Shown here: positions 26,761 through 38,958 of the stretch, piece by piece
Layout of the letters: every line of letters begins with the position of its first letter
How positions within the stretch are numbered: position 1 is the stretch's first letter
Source: Pagrus major
Lineage: Eukaryota > Chordata > Actinopteri > Spariformes > Sparidae
Direction of reading: 5' to 3'
DNA length: 64,000 nucleotides
Assembly (NCBI RefSeq): GCF_040436345.1
Contig: NC_133221.1
Location: forward strand, 19,589,165-19,653,164
Notes under the pieces: model-generated
What the model was told of the DNA's origin: nothing
The model's input: the letters and a program-made list of their open reading frames with translations, nothing else
The model's database searches: none
Program-made: the position numbers and the translations under genes

Positions 26761-29700
26761 GACATCACTGGATGACCATGGGACCTTGAGATGTGCAGGT
26801 CCAGGTTTGTGTCTGACTCTGCAGCAGCACAGATGAATGCTCATTATGGTTCAGCAGGAAGACACAACACAATGTTTCCCTTCTCATTAGGCAGGATTGA
26901 TTCACCTCACAGCAATACTGAAATATTCAGTTGTTTTAATATTTCAAGGCAAATTTCTAATCATTTTGAGCATCAAGATGGTTCCAGAAGTTTTTGAAAA
27001 TAAGGTGACTTCAGGGGATTAATTTACATTTATCTCAGATAATCCCTTTCTTGTTTTTTCTTTTATTTTCTGTGATTTTTCCACATTAAGGCAGTGGTTC
27101 ACTTTGTTAATGCAGATGTTGCATGTTTCTAAGGCGTCTGTAAGCTCATCCATCATCCTCCCGTCTCCCTCACTGGGCCTCAGGCCTTGTAAGGGCATAC
27201 ATACTAACTTGCATGAACGCCATTCACGCCAGCTTTGCACATTGAGACGGCATGCTTTAATCTCCAGCCCAGAAAAGGTGAAGTCTGTGGAATGTACTCT
27301 TGAGTAACTGCTTTTTTTATGTGTGTGTGTGTGTATGTGTTGTTGTTTTCTCCCCCTCATCTCCATCCTGATGCACCCAGGCGGAAATGCTCGAATGGCT
27401 CAGTTTTTCCGGGGGAACCTTGCGGGGCTGATGATCCGCTCTGGCAAGCTGGAGAACAAGAAGGTGATCGACTGTTTGTATACCTGCAAGGAAGGCCTGG
27501 ACGTGCAGCTACCAGAGGAGGTAGCTTCAGCTGTCAAGGTGAGGAAGACAAAATGTTTGAGAGACACAAAACACATTCAAGCTGAGTCATGCTGGATTTG
27601 AGTATATTTGTGCATCAAGAACCCGGTCTAACAAAGTGGTTCCTAATCATTTATGATTGTGATAAGAGGAAGCATAGTGTTCTTTCAGCTCCTTTCACAT
27701 GTTGCATTGATGTTTGAATTGTGATCAGTTCAACAAACGGAGATTTTGACAGTTTGTAAATGCTTAAAGAGTTGGGAATATTCAGTATTTCACAGAAATT
27801 TGAGGAATATTAGAAACAGTAAATTTTCCATCATCAACTTTCAACCCCTCAGATTAATCTTGCAACTCTTAACTTATTGAGTCAAGGAAAAAGAAGTTGC
27901 AGGGTGTCTACATGTCCTTCATAAGTCTTTAAGTGTCTTAAATTCAATTTGATAAATTCTAGAATTGAAAAGACCTTAAATAGTCTTAAATTTGAATTTG
28001 TGAGGTCTCAATTGCCACAAAACACTTTATCTACTGGTAATTTCATCCATCTTTAAATTTCTTTTTGTCAAGATGTTTCAAGCTTTCTGTTGTGGAAGTC
28101 CCCATTTCTGATGTTACAAATATTTAAACCTAATACTGTCTTTTTACTTTATACCTGCACTGACCTGTTGGAAAAATGTAGAATAACATTAGTTATTACC
28201 ATATTCATACATTAAACCTGCCTCTCCTCGGGACAACATATATGCTACTTACCTTTATACTACCTGCACTGCTTCAATATGAAAGAGACTTGTTGAAAAA
28301 TTGGTCTTAAATTTGGTTAAAAATGTCATTAAAGTATTAAATGTAAGTGTTTGGAGACATCCTGGCCTGAAGTAAATATATTTACCAAACATTTCAACTA
28401 AATGAATAACATTTACACATTTCTGTGGTCTATGGGTTTGAGTGTTTTGTATGTGACCCATACAAACTTAATCTAACTTGTCATGCATTTTATAAACAGC
28501 AACATTTTAATATCAGTCTGACGGAAACACATTTTACAGCGTCTCCTTGATTTCTTTCTTCAGGTGGAGTTCAACCCCAACCAGTCCTCTCTGACCGTGG
28601 AGGGCGACGACATTGATGCCTTTGACAAGGTCATGCAGCACATCTCCTACTTGAACTCCCGCCAGTTCCCGACCCCTGGTATCAGGCACCTTCGCATCTC
28701 CACCACTGTCAAGTAAGTAACAGAAGCCAAAAATACCCCTCGGTCTCTGTCCTGTCACCTCATCTGTCAGTCAGCAGCCACCAAACGCTTGTGAAATGTT
28801 CAACATTCTGTGCCTATTAAACATTCAGAGAGGGTTCGTCTTTCTACTTGAAGTGTGAGGAAGGTTTGTTGAGGTCAGTAGTCGTACCTGATTTCCATAA
28901 CAAAGAGAGTAAACATGAAAGGTTTTGAGGTTTGAGAATGACAGAGGCAGAGGAGCTGTAAGGTTCTGTATTTTTGTTTTTAAGTTCTCTTTGATGTAGA
29001 TTTTTATATAACAACGATGTATTCAGAGACCCAAATGTGAAGAACAAAAGAGAATTACATTTGCACATGATGTATGAAAAGAATATATTAATACTCCAGT
29101 TTCTGCTGAGCCTTCTCTAAGATCAGTTCCAGTTAGTGTTGCAGTTTAACATTTGTTCTCGCATTTGCATATGCACAAATCCACATAAACACGTTTTATT
29201 GGGTAGACCAAATCATGAATTTTCCTTATACAACCACTTTTTACATACAAAGGCAGCTTTTCTGCTTTTGGTGCCATTAGAACGTAGAGTTAAAAAAAGA
29301 GGGAAGCACTGTAATAGTATTTTATATGTGGAGCCGCAGGCACAGTGAAATGTTGTAAGCTTATCCTCCCCATCATGAAGTCAGTTTGTTTACAAATCAT
29401 GATCGCGATTATTTGGGTGAATACAGAGAGCAAGATTACTTAACATGATTACTCATTGACTTTGGAAATATCATGCCTTTATTGAACTTAAAAAGAGCTC
29501 TTTAATAATAGATTTCTTTGAACTTTAAATCTAATTCAACTGAAAAACAAAAATTTAATACCTTTTAAAAGTAATGTATAATAGTAATATAATGTATAAT
29601 ACAATATTTATAAAGCCATAATGTATATTATGTTATTACAATATTGTTTTGACTTGGTATATAAAACGTCAGAAAAGATTGCTGTAATATGTTCAAACAC

Positions 29701-32700
29701 CAGTACATAACAGCACAAATAGACAATAGAAAAAAATACAAGCGGCAGCTGTTTTGACTGGGTGTAGATGCTAAAGACCGCTCACTTGACCACAATGAGC
29801 TGAACTTAACCTGCTGCAGCCTGGCTGAGAATTGGTTTGGGCTTTTTTGGGAGGGAGCAAAAGTGCACCGCTGTAAAGGAAAGGGGTGCACTGGATTTAT
29901 AACAAGAGACAAAAACGAGAGCATCATTGCAAAAGGGAATGTGGCACAATAATCCTTTTATCTCAATTATCTTGTTTTCATACTTGTTGGAAACCAAAAT
30001 TGTTCTGTAATGAACACGAAATGGAACACATCAAATTGCACAAAATTACTCCTGAATATAATTTCAAAAATTGTTCCTCAGCCCTTCCTCACAGACTAGT
30101 TTTAGAGATGCTTAGTGGTAATCTTCTACAATAGTAAAAATGTGGGTGTCGACCCCTTAATTCCCCCGTTTCTTTTCCCTTTCATAACATTGTTGAAGTC
30201 CAGGTGGCTCGAATCTTTTCACTTTGATTTTTCATCTTTTCCCATCACCCTGCCTCTAAATTATGGAAGCAGGTGGAATTCAAAGTGCCCCTCATGTATT
30301 TAAAAGTAGATTAAGAACCTGCATCAAAAGACCAAACTTAAACCAAACTTAAATCTCCTTCCAGATGCTTCAACGAGGAGTCCTGTGTTACTGTGCCTGA
30401 TGCTGAAGGTTATGTGATGGTGCTGCAGCCTGAGGAGCCTAAGATTAGCCTGAGCGGCATCGACCACTTTGCTCGCAGTGCCGCCGAATTCGAGAGCCAG
30501 GAAGGTGTGACGCTGTTCCCCGAGCTCCGCATCGTGAGCACCATCACCCGCGAGGTCGAGGCAGACACCGAGTCTGAAGCTGCAGAGGGAGCTGATGATG
30601 ACCCCACGGGTAAGAGACATGCACATATGACCCCGACGTTAACCCCAGATTATGTCATAGGGAATTTGTAGATATTGCTAACCTATTTTTCAATGGATTA
30701 TTTGTGTTGTCCGCTTTACAGTCTGCTCATCCTAAGAGTAACACACACTGAATTTCTCCTTTAACACTGCCACATATGTAATCTTAGTCCTGTGCTTCCT
30801 GAGGCAGTGTGACACAGAGTAACGTCCCATCCGTTGCCTTGGTTAAATTACCTTAGCCACTGCCTGGATCTGCAGGCACCGTGATGTACAGTTAATAGCT
30901 GTGTAGATGTACTGTAGCTGTTGATGGTGAGGATTATGCCCGGAGGCCGACGGGATTGGACAGAGAGAGGGGGGGAACAGAGATAAGTTGTTTACTACTT
31001 TATGGGAGGGGTCAGTGTCCAGCCGTGCCATCTGTTAGGCTTGTATACGAGCTAAGACGACGAGATACAATAGACGAGCACTGAGGTTGACACAGATACA
31101 GGAAGATTCGATGTCCTGTGGTGAGCAGCCGGCCATATGGGACAAAAGGGCTTTCAGAGATCTGTTGCTATTACCTGCATTACCCTGCCCCACCTTCCAC
31201 TATCAACAAATGAGATGTCAGAGCAGATGACTAAGAATCACTTAATAAGAGCTTCTACAGGGTCAGGAGGGGCAACTGAGTGTGCACAAATTATTAATTT
31301 GTTTCATAAGCAAAATGGAAGACAGGCTGCCTCAGCTGGGTTATTAAAATATAGTCAATTAACATAATTAATTAATTAAAATACCTTTAGTTGTACATGA
31401 ATTCCTCAGCTGTATTCTTTTATATTACAGGCCCAATATTAGCTCTTAAACTAGAAGAGATCCCTACATCTCTTCATTCTAAATCTTTCTGTTCATTGTT
31501 CATTCAGTCCAAGAGACAGTGGTGTCAGAAGAGATCATGCACAACCTGGACACATGTGAAGTGACTGTGGTGGGAGACGAGCTGGATGGGGAGCACGAGA
31601 GTCTGGAGGTGGACATGTCCCAGCTGCAGCAGCACGGCCTGGAGATGAGCTCCTCCAACCTGGGCCTCGTCATCAGCGGTACGGTCCACAGAAATGTCGA
31701 AACTAGCACATAGCAGTGGTTTCTGGTTGGAGACATTTGATGATGCACATGTACAACAGAGTGATTTGAAGTCAGAGTTAACAAATCCAGTGTCTCTTAG
31801 GTTAAAAATGATTTTTTAGGAGTTCCAAGTCATCATAAAACCATCAATTTTTACAAACATTTTGTTCCACATTATTTCTGTTTTCCTCTAATATGGAGAA
31901 TTTTTTTTAACACAACTGATTTTTGATCAGATTTTGACACAAGCCCCCCTCTGTATGTTCCAGGTGTGAACACCATGGCCAACTACGAGCAGGTCCTGCA
32001 TCTTATCCGTTACAAGAACTGGCACACAGAGGCTCTCTTTGACAGGAAATTCAAACTGGTCTGCTCTGAACTCAACGGTCGCTACATCAGCAACGACTTC
32101 AAGGTCGAGGTATGACTGAACACCTTACCGTGACACCTTTACAACAAGGAGTTCACAAAGGGCCCTAAAGTTACTGAAGCGTTTGTGTGTATAAAATGGG
32201 AAGAATTTTGTGACTGTATACATATGTGTTTCTGGTTTCATTCTCTTTAGGTGAATGTAATCCACACAGCCAATCCTGTGGAGCATGCCAACAATGCAAT
32301 GGTGCAGCCCAACTTCATTAACCCCGTGCATCATGCCTCTGTGGATCTGTCTGGACACAACCTGGTCAACGCTCACCAGGCCTCAGGTACGGCAACATGT
32401 GGTCTATCATGTGAAAGTGTTTAAAAAACAGTTGAGAATGTTTTTTTCTTTTGTCCTTTGCGTTATGCAAAGACAAGACTCTGCAGCTCATAGATACTTT
32501 TACTGAAAGATGCCTTGTATAATCATCATAGTAAGTCGTTTTCATCATGTTAAAGACACAAAAACAAAGAATGCATTACAATCAATCACATGATGAATAA
32601 GCGCCTACTGAAACCTCCCCCAATTGCAGCATTTTACTCATACGTTTAAATTAATATCAAACATCATAATCAAACTAGTAATCTGCTTAATTGTTGTTGC

Positions 32701-35700
32701 TGTTGTCGAAAAAATACTGCAAGCAATGCTTGGGATGATTACAGTCTATTAACAAGAATTAGGCCACATATGAACCACTGGTTGTTTGCCCTTTTTTTTT
32801 TTTTAATGGCTCAAGTTTAGGGATTACACTTGAGTGCTGTCTGTGACATCTGTACAGGCGGTGGTCTGTGCACAACCTTTTATTTCCCAGCTTCAGTAAT
32901 CCTCCATGCTGTCAGGCTCGCTAAGCCTGCCACCGCACAAGAGAAGCCCTTCACTGCTAATATGGGGTAAAGTAGAGCAGGTTAGCGGGAGACAGGCAAC
33001 GCTATTTAAAGAAAGACACACACCTAGAGCTGCTGTAAGCATTCATCTGCAGTTTACGAAGAAGACATTAACATCAGCGCTGGCACACCTTGAGACTAAA
33101 GTCCTTGAAACACCCTCAGACATCGGAGGCTGTGTCTCACCACATAAAGCTGTAGCAGTTTTTATGTGCCACTGGGCAAATGTGCAAATTGAACATAGTT
33201 TACATCTAATCTGTCATTTTATGTTTATTAATTAATTTGTGTGTTTGCTTCCCGGCAGTGGTTCCCAGTGCAGCCACCATAGTTATCGTGGTGTGTGTCA
33301 GCTTCCTGGTGTTTATGATCATCCTGGGCGTGTTCCGCATCCGGGCTGCACATCAGCGCACCATGAGAGACCAGGAGAGCGGCAAGGAGAACGAGATGGA
33401 CTGGGATGACTCAGCTCTCACCATCACTGTCAACCCCATGGAGGTAAAAACACACGTGAGGGAGAGGCAAAATTAAAAAAAAATTTTTTTTTTTCTCATG
33501 ATTAGCTGATGAAAAGCTGACAAACAGAATTTCACTTCTCAACAAAATGTGGCCGAGTTGCAGCTTTGACAGATTTTCACCTGCTAATACTGTGTGATGT
33601 GACTGTGGCCTAGTTTTATCTGAGCGCTGATGATTGACAGCCCTGTGGGGACAGAGGAGAGACTTTGTTGTAGATGAAGATGTTAGGGAGATATGTTGCC
33701 TCCATAATTAGAATAAAAGACTGATATTTCAATATTTAGAGTACTTTTTTGCAACCAGGTGGTCTTGTGCAGATTTAAAGGGTGTTTTTGTTTTTCAGCC
33801 AACAAGCTGCACCTTTTGTCTTCCAAAACTCCAAAGTGACATTTTATAATTAATGAGTCAGCTTGTAGGCAGGCTTATAAATATATGTTATTGTGTGGGC
33901 TTGCAACTTATTTATCATTTTGACTTTGCTCATAGCTGATGATCACAACAGCCCAGCAACCAGCATCTTAAATTAAAGAGTAACTTAACACCAGGTTGAA
34001 AGACAGTGTTCTGCCTCCCTCTCTAGTTCAAAGTTTCAGGTCTGTTTTATCTCTGTTAGGTGTGGTTTGAAGTGTGCTCCGTTGCACCTGTGACCACACC
34101 CAACAGCGATGTAACAGTGTCCTGAAGTGACCTGTACACGACCGCAGCAAGGTGAGAGGTTAGACCACTGAAGGTCACTAAAAAGCAGATTTTAAAGGTG
34201 TTAAGTGACTTTGTTAACTACCATCTTTTGATGTAAAGAATTGCTGAAATCCTGCTGCTGCAGTGTTTAAACTGTCTGCCTAAATCACATCATGCTTTGC
34301 AGCAGAAAAGAGCATCACATCGACTGGTCCAAATTAAATTCTGGTGTGGGGAATGTTGTTCAACCACAGTAAATAATAAGAAGTGAAATACAAAGAGCGT
34401 TCAGTGAGCATCCACAAGAGCCGAATTCAGTGTTTCGACCTTTTGTTTCTTTTGTCCTTCAGCATCACAAACCAGTCGGGGTGGTTAAAATGAGTGAGAT
34501 GTGTGTACTTCACTGTCATCATGTTACATGATTTTCCAGTATTGAAGTTCAAATTACATTGGGCTGAGGTCCTACCAATTAGGCTGGCCTATACAGTTTA
34601 AACCAGTGGCACAGTATTAATAGAGATATTTTCTGATCCACGATAAGGCTAGTGAATAAGGGAGATTGTGCCTTTGCAGTGAAAGTTTAGCCTTCCGCTT
34701 TCAATTAGATACTTTTGCGGAAAAACTCAAGACTTGCATGTTTTCTAAAGCCTTTGATGATCTTATTAGTTTTAGTATTTATAGCATTACATTTTAATCA
34801 ACTGTTCTTACAAGCTTTATTTTGTTTTCTGCACATATTTTTAAAATTGGGTTGCATTATTTTATTGCACTATTGTTTCTATTCCTCTGTTGAACCACAA
34901 TTTGTGCCTTTTTGCTATTAACCAATTGGCACTATTTGGTCAACTCTGGTTGTTTTTAAACCTGCAATATAAATAAACTTGATTTGATTTGCCTTAAAGG
35001 CAAAATGATGAAAAATCACATATACTAATCTAAGCAGTGGATTATGTTCCATAGTTTTGCATTCAGTGAGACCAAGAATGTTTTCTTTGTTATATTTAGG
35101 ACATTTGAGCCTTTATTAGACAGCTCATAGTAGAGAGATGACAAGAAATGTGGAGAGAGAGGGTCGGGAATGACATGGACAAAGTTCACCAGGGATGTTG
35201 CAGCCCTTGACAACAGAGATTAGGAGAATAATTAACATAATAAGATCACATCGCCACAACATGATTGCACTGGGAGAAAAAGGTGTGTTTCTGACCAGTG
35301 AAAGTCAAGACACACACACGTGTTTGATGGCTCAAAACGTTCTTCACGCTGTCAGAAAAAATGTCAAAAACTTATCCTGCATGTCGTGTTTTATTTTCAA
35401 AAGACCTTAAACACAAGTGGAGCTCTGTGTCCAAGACACAATTGAAGCAGGATGTTGAGATGTCCGTGTTACTGAAGACAAAGTCAGTCAGTATCTGTTT
35501 AAAAACTGATGAAGCTCTAACACATGCAGGAGCAGTTGAGAAAGTGGCTCTTCACAAACAACCCTCCCCCTCTGTCTCTTAACGCAGACTTACGAGGACC
35601 AGCACAGCAGCGAGGAAGAGGAGGAAGAGGAGGAGGAGAGCGAGGACGGAGAGGAGGAAGATGACATCACGAGTGCTGAGTCAGAGAGCAGCGAAGACGA

Positions 35701-35782
35701 GGAGGGCGGCGAGCCGGAGGACCAGCAGGGGGCCAGCAGACAGCAGCAGCTGGAGTGGGACGACTCCACCCTCACCTACTAG
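15449..35782 (+). CDS. clstn1: calsyntenin-1 (5' exon missing, upstream of window)
   Basis: Type I membrane protein of the cadherin superfamily. In vertebrates it links vesicles to kinesin-1 light chain and acts in axonal transport and at synapses. Visible coding exons: 15449-15571, 18731-18760, 20318-20513, 21821-22029, 22767-22916, 23213-23398, 23508-23756, 25478-25599, 25730-25892, 26229-26279, 27381-27538, 28564-28712, 30365-30609, 31508-31678, 31964-32109, 32251-32386, 33259-33443, 35588-35782. All have GT/AG sites and matching phases, giving about 954 residues. Human CLSTN1 is 981, so only the N-terminal exon with the signal peptide is absent; the first visible residue is the Val of VNKHKPW. 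In order: two cadherin repeats (about residues 10-235), a LamG/LNS-like region with an NWT sequon (about 300-480), a membrane-proximal region, one membrane segment (835-854) and an acidic tail with two WDDS motifs. Identity is secure; exon ends are inferred from splice consensus. Confidence 0.97.
16879..16967. repeat. (TG)n microsatellite
   Basis: A pure run of about 44 TG units in the clstn1 intron upstream of the microexon. The opposite-strand His/Thr-repeat ORF is an artefact of it. Confidence 0.99.
17375..17738. mobile_element. MITE with about 20-bp inverted ends in clstn1 intron
   Basis: Left end AAGGTGCAATATGTAAGAAT; right end reads AAGGTGCAATATTTAAGAAT on the other strand (one mismatch). 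It is about 365 bp and non-coding. Confidence 0.75.
18731..18760 (+). CDS. clstn1: clstn1 30-nt microexon
   Basis: Exactly 30 nt lie between a pyrimidine-rich acceptor (ccttccttgtag) and a weak donor (gtgatc). In frame it reads ESFEVTLTEE and joins ...RYA to GEICGF. Human CLSTN1 isoform 1 has ESFEVTVTKE at the same place and isoform 2 lacks those ten residues, so this is the orthologous optional microexon. It sits within the first cadherin repeat. Inclusion and skipping both keep the frame because the neighbouring junctions are both phase 1. A TGCATG (RBFOX-type) motif lies at 18982-18987, about 220 nt downstream. Confidence 0.92.
20318..22916 (+). CDS. clstn1: clstn1 exons encoding most of cadherin repeats 1 and 2
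   Basis: The three exons 20318-20513, 21821-22029 and 22767-22916 encode the bulk of the paired extracellular cadherin repeats. Visible calcium-binding type motifs are IQAYDCG, the inter-repeat HIQVNDINEYSPVF segment and VEAVDAD. The second repeat ends with LTVTAYDCGKNRASEDVLVKI, split here only for description: LTVTAYDCG then the strand DVLVKISVKP. Residues correspond to about 42-236 of the visible protein. Introns between these exons hold no other recognised gene; the intron at 20514-21820 contains a copy of a dispersed teleost-type repeat. Confidence 0.95.
21130..21440 (+). repeat. dispersed repeat, family A, copy 3 (longest)
   Basis: In the clstn1 intron. Includes agcaaaaatgtcaaacattg, gatgctttttctttgtcaga, taaagacatcgtttgaactttgg and gttagttgcag. 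It is diverged but recognisable as a common percomorph repeat. Confidence 0.5.
23508..25892 (+). CDS. clstn1: clstn1 exons encoding the LamG/LNS-like region
   Basis: Exons 23508-23756, 25478-25599 and 25730-25892 encode the laminin-G/concanavalin-like fold typical of calsyntenins. It begins around an NWT glycosylation sequon, with FTISVWMRHGPG and EWHHYVLNVEFP as recognisable strands, and ends at GACWQ, where the cassette exon joins. Intron 23757-25477 (1.7 kb) shows nothing recognisable. Confidence 0.94.
26229..26279 (+). CDS. clstn1: clstn1 51-nt cassette exon (likely alternatively spliced)
   Basis: Acceptor ctctacag and donor gttgct, a poor match to the GTAAGT/GTGAGT consensus. The exon encodes DNSGHDNDTESVSEPTS between ...GACWQ and GGNARMAQFF. 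Length is a multiple of three with phase-1 junctions on both sides, so skipping preserves frame. Human CLSTN1 has a comparable acidic, Ser/Thr-rich 19-residue segment at this point that is optional among isoforms. Alternative use in this species is inferred from that and from the weak donor. Confidence 0.88.
26683..26755. repeat. (CA)n microsatellite
   Basis: About 36 CA units with one CG interruption near 26690, in the clstn1 intron downstream of the 51-nt cassette exon. Confidence 0.99.
27899..28368. mobile_element. putative inverted-repeat element in clstn1 intron
   Basis: Left end GCAGGGTGTCTACATGTCC; right end reads GCCAGGATGTCTCCAAACA on the other strand. The interior has repeated cttaaatt/taaagt phrases familiar from teleost repeats. 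The ends are only partly matched. Confidence 0.45.
33259..33443 (+). CDS. clstn1: clstn1 transmembrane exon with first kinesin-binding WDDS motif
   Basis: After VVPSAA a hydrophobic run of 20 residues (TIVIVVCVS...IILGVF, visible residues 835-854) forms the single membrane span. A basic stop-transfer stretch RIRAAHQR and then EMDWDDSALTI follow. Known biology: this W-D motif and the one at the C terminus bind the TPR domain of kinesin light chain 1. Confidence 0.96.
34620..34990 (+). repeat. possible retroelement 3' end
   Basis: Ends with aatataaataaacttgattt followed by gattt, resembling the short tandem 3' tails of L2/CR1-like LINEs or SINEs. The body is unrecognised. Confidence 0.3.
35088..35215. 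repeat. degenerate dispersed repeat in last clstn1 intron
   Basis: gcctttattagacagctcat ... gagagagggtcgggaatgac ... gttgcagccctt follows the order of a common percomorph repeat. Confidence 0.4.
35588..35782 (+). CDS. clstn1: clstn1 terminal coding exon: acidic tail and second WDDS motif
   Basis: Acceptor acgcag, then 64 residues and TAG (35780-35782). The tail is dominated by Glu/Asp/Ser, encoded by a GAG/GAA-rich purine tract (about 35615-35710). It ends LEWDDSTLTY, matching the human C terminus (LEWDDSTLSY). The acidic stretch is a known feature of calsyntenin cytoplasmic tails, so the low complexity does not indicate a false exon. Confidence 0.96.
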   Translation, partial: TYEDQHSSEEEEEEEEESEDGEEEDDITSAESESSEDEEGGEPEDQQGASRQQQLEWDDSTLTY

Positions 35783-36358
35783 AACACAACACACACACAG
35801 AAACACAGGCATAACAACACAAGCTCACGCACACACATCACCGACTCACACTCACTGTTCCACACACTCCCACCCCTTCAGTTTCATGTCCAAGGAGCCA
35901 TGATGTAAAAAAGAAAAAAATACAAAAAAGAAAAATTCCCTTCAGCGTATATATGGTCAAGGTTTTCCTGTCGTTATCTTAGTGGTGGTACTCAGTGTAG
36001 TGTAGTCATCACCGGATTGCTGATTTTTACTGTTTATTTTTTTATTTATTTTAATTCCCAGGAAAACTTGGCCTACATTTTGTTTTGAATTGTGTGAGGA
36101 AGCCAACCCTGCACTTTCTGTTTTCTCTCAGACGTAAGGCTTTCAAATGGAGAATTTTGTTTCCCCTAATGTATATTCTTCTTTGCGTAACGCTTTTAGA
36201 TTTGTTTGCCGCTAAACACGTATAGCTTTGACTTGAGTTCTCTTGACTTGTAGTCCACAGTGAAACGAAACAACGCTTTTAACAAGTAGACCGCATTTTC
36301 TTTTTTTTTCTCCTTCTTTTAGTGCATGAGGATATTTGAGAAGTCATATGTGTAGAGA

Positions 36359-36364
36359 AATAAA
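36359..36364 (+). terminator. clstn1: possible proximal poly(A) signal, clstn1
   Basis: AATAAA 577 nt after the stop codon. Its use would give a short 3' UTR lacking both Pumilio-type motifs. No transcript evidence is available. Confidence 0.35.
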
Positions 36365-38952
36365 TTGCTTTTTAAAGATTTTGTAAATATAAAGAAACCA
36401 TGTAATTAGTCAATGTGTTAGTGAAGGCCTACTCAATGGGGTCCAATATCTAAAAACGACGCAGTATGTAATGTAGAATATTTGTGTCACAGAGGCTGTA
36501 GCATGTCGCTAAAATCTCAGCAAAAAGCTGTTCCATCATGCTTGTACAAAAATGTCTGCTTCACAAAGAGAAACCCAGGACTGTTACGCGGAGGTTTCCA
36601 CAACAAAATGGTGTCCATTTTGTCTTCTTTCTTTTTTTTTCGCAAAGAAGAAAATCATTTCTGTTGCTTTCTCGTAGACAGGACTGGTCGATGGTTTCAG
36701 CTTCATACATGCTTTGCTTTGCTTGCACAGGTGGCAACGCTCTACTCCAGGCGTCAGTGTATTTCATTCCCAATAGATCTCACTGTTGTACAGAGGGGAT
36801 TTTCTTTTTGTTCAGGGTAATCATACTCAGAGAAACGCTAATGTACAAATTCGAGTGGAACGGTACAAACACCAGGCCAGCAGGTACTGTAGTGCTGTCG
36901 ATCTGGAAATATGGGTACTAACATTTCTGCCAGTGTGTTTGGACAAGTCGAGAGATTTCCTCAGCAGCTTTAAAAGCCTTTCGTCCGTATCACGGTCCTG
37001 CTGTGCTGACAGAGGTAGGAAGGAATCAACCCTTCAGACTACTGTGAGAGCAGATTTATGACAGACAGAGCTTTAGCGAGGCCTGGTTGAATAGTGCAGT
37101 TTCCGGCATTGTTTTGGGGGAGGGAAGTGAAATGAAAGTACTTTTTCAGGATTGCTTTGTTGCAAGTTTATTTACAGTGGCACGGCTATTTAACCTGAAA
37201 TGATAAAGCATATTTTAGATGCATTTTTAAACTGGTTTCCTATTGCGAAATAAGCACCGTCTTTATTGTAGACTGCATAGTTTACCATAAGAAAACACTT
37301 TGAAAATGAATCTTCTTCTTGTTTGAATCTTAAAAATGAAATATTTTTTTGCAGTAGATCACTAGATTTTATTGTACATGGAACTATACTGTAGAGTAAG
37401 ATATTTGTTTACATTTGGTAAACTTATTTTCCTTCTGGTGTTAGTATAAAGCTTATACAATTGATTGGGAAAATGTGTCCAACCTCTTATCTTCTCTCAG
37501 ACACTGTTGTCCATCGCTGTTGTATATATCTTTCACAAAAACCAGACACAAAATGTACCTTCACACTTAACTATGTAGTGTTTTCTCTATCTCATGTTTT
37601 CGGGTAACATTTCCCAAACCTGCATTAACGAAAGCAGATCAGATTTTGGGGGCTTGAACAGAATGTTTCAGGATTAGGAATGTTGGAGTTTTTGCATGCG
37701 AGTCGATTTTCAGAGGCCAAAATTCAAACAACACATTCAAGGCTCTTTATGGAGACAGTTTCCAGGCTACTTTCGAGGGTTTGAGTCGCACAGTTGTGTC
37801 TCTTAGGTTCGTTTAATTTATGATTTTTTAAGAGGTCTGTGGTGGAAATGTAGTGAGAGTCTCCCCTCTATGATGACTTGGACTTTTTAAAAAAGGGAGC
37901 CAGGTCTGAGCCGGCTGAGATGGGAGTGCCTTTTTCCGATCATAGCGCAGTTTAGCAGGTCTAACAAAAACACTCATCCGTGCTCTTTTTATTTGTGGCA
38001 ATTGTTTGTTTTTTATTTGTATTTGTTTAATTAACGCTAGATTTCTTACACCGCTGGGGGATTCTATTTTCTTTCAGTTTGTTGTATAAATAGTCCACCG
38101 CTAGTTTTATTAAAAGTGAGAAAACGTTTTACATAGATGTCATGTGTCCATGTTGATGTGTAGAGGAAGTAGATCCATATTGTATCTTCTATAGATATTG
38201 TACTAAATCATTGACGGAATCCACCTTTAAAAAGATGTACAGTACATTATGAAATTGCTTTGGCAGCATACATGGGTATACTGTTAATTCACCTATTTGT
38301 GTATAGTGGAAGGTAATTTTGAACTGTGTCCTATCGCCTGAGTTGTTGAGAAATGATTTTGAGGGCAGCATGAAATTCACAAGAAGCAGTTCGAAGCCTC
38401 TCGGTTTCATTATGTCAAACACTTGATGTCCACATTTCATCTACGATTTAAAAGTACAGTACCATGGGTCACTGATATGTGCACACTGACTCTTGAGTCT
38501 GGTCTCCACAGTGACTCCACCATCTCCAGTTTTCTGGGTTTAACGCTTTCTGATCAGCCCCTGAGCGAAGTGTAAGTTGGTTGAATTGAATGTCACTGCC
38601 TAACAAACTGAAACGCAGCCATACTGTAATAACACTAAGATGTAAGGGGAATTTACTTTGCATGAACCACAACTTTGTGTACGTTCCATGTGGGTTTTGT
38701 GAAAATGGAGCGAGAAAGGAGACGTGATACACTACTGATTCTCAGATTGTCATGTTTCACACGTCCGGATATTTTTTTGGGTTTTTTTTTTTTCGTTTTG
38801 TTTTTTGTTTTATTTTGAAAATTTGCTCAAAATCGAAGGTGACAATGTTTTCAGAACGGTTGAATGCTTCCTTTGTTCTTGTTGGAGCTGCTCTCACTTT
38901 TCTACCAATTGAAAAGGCAAATTGTAGTGAAGTTGATGCTTGCTCGTAACAA

Positions 38953-38958
38953 AATAAA
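38953..38958 (+). terminator. clstn1: poly(A) signal, distal, clstn1
   Basis: AATAAA followed within about 40 nt by a T/GT-rich downstream element (ttctgtctgttcttgttttt). It is the last good signal before repeat-like sequence begins at about 39047. Confidence 0.65.

Larger units (their letters stand above)
26280..30364 (+). other. clstn1 introns 26280-27380, 27539-28563 and 28713-30364
   Basis: The first holds the CA microsatellite at 26683-26755. The second holds a putative inverted-repeat element at about 27899-28368. The third is AT-rich (notably 29440-29660) with nothing recognised. Between them are the coding exons 27381-27538 and 28564-28712. Confidence 0.6.
33444..35587 (+). other. 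last clstn1 intron (2.1 kb) with repeat fragments
   Basis: It lies between the transmembrane exon and the acidic-tail exon, so it separates the two kinesin-binding motifs. It contains a possible retroelement 3' end (to about 34990) and a degenerate dispersed repeat at 35088-35215. No coding sequence is recognised. Confidence 0.55.

Noticed and set aside
26475-26789. Overlapping open frames with His-Thr or Val-Cys repeats
   Set aside because: Translations of the CA microsatellite on both strands.
33237-33476. 79-residue frame ending VKTHVRERQN
   Set aside because: It is the transmembrane exon running past its donor (33444) into the intron; the real protein continues at 35588.
35590-35775. 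Serine-run open frame on the minus strand
   Set aside because: Shadow of the Glu-rich clstn1 tail.
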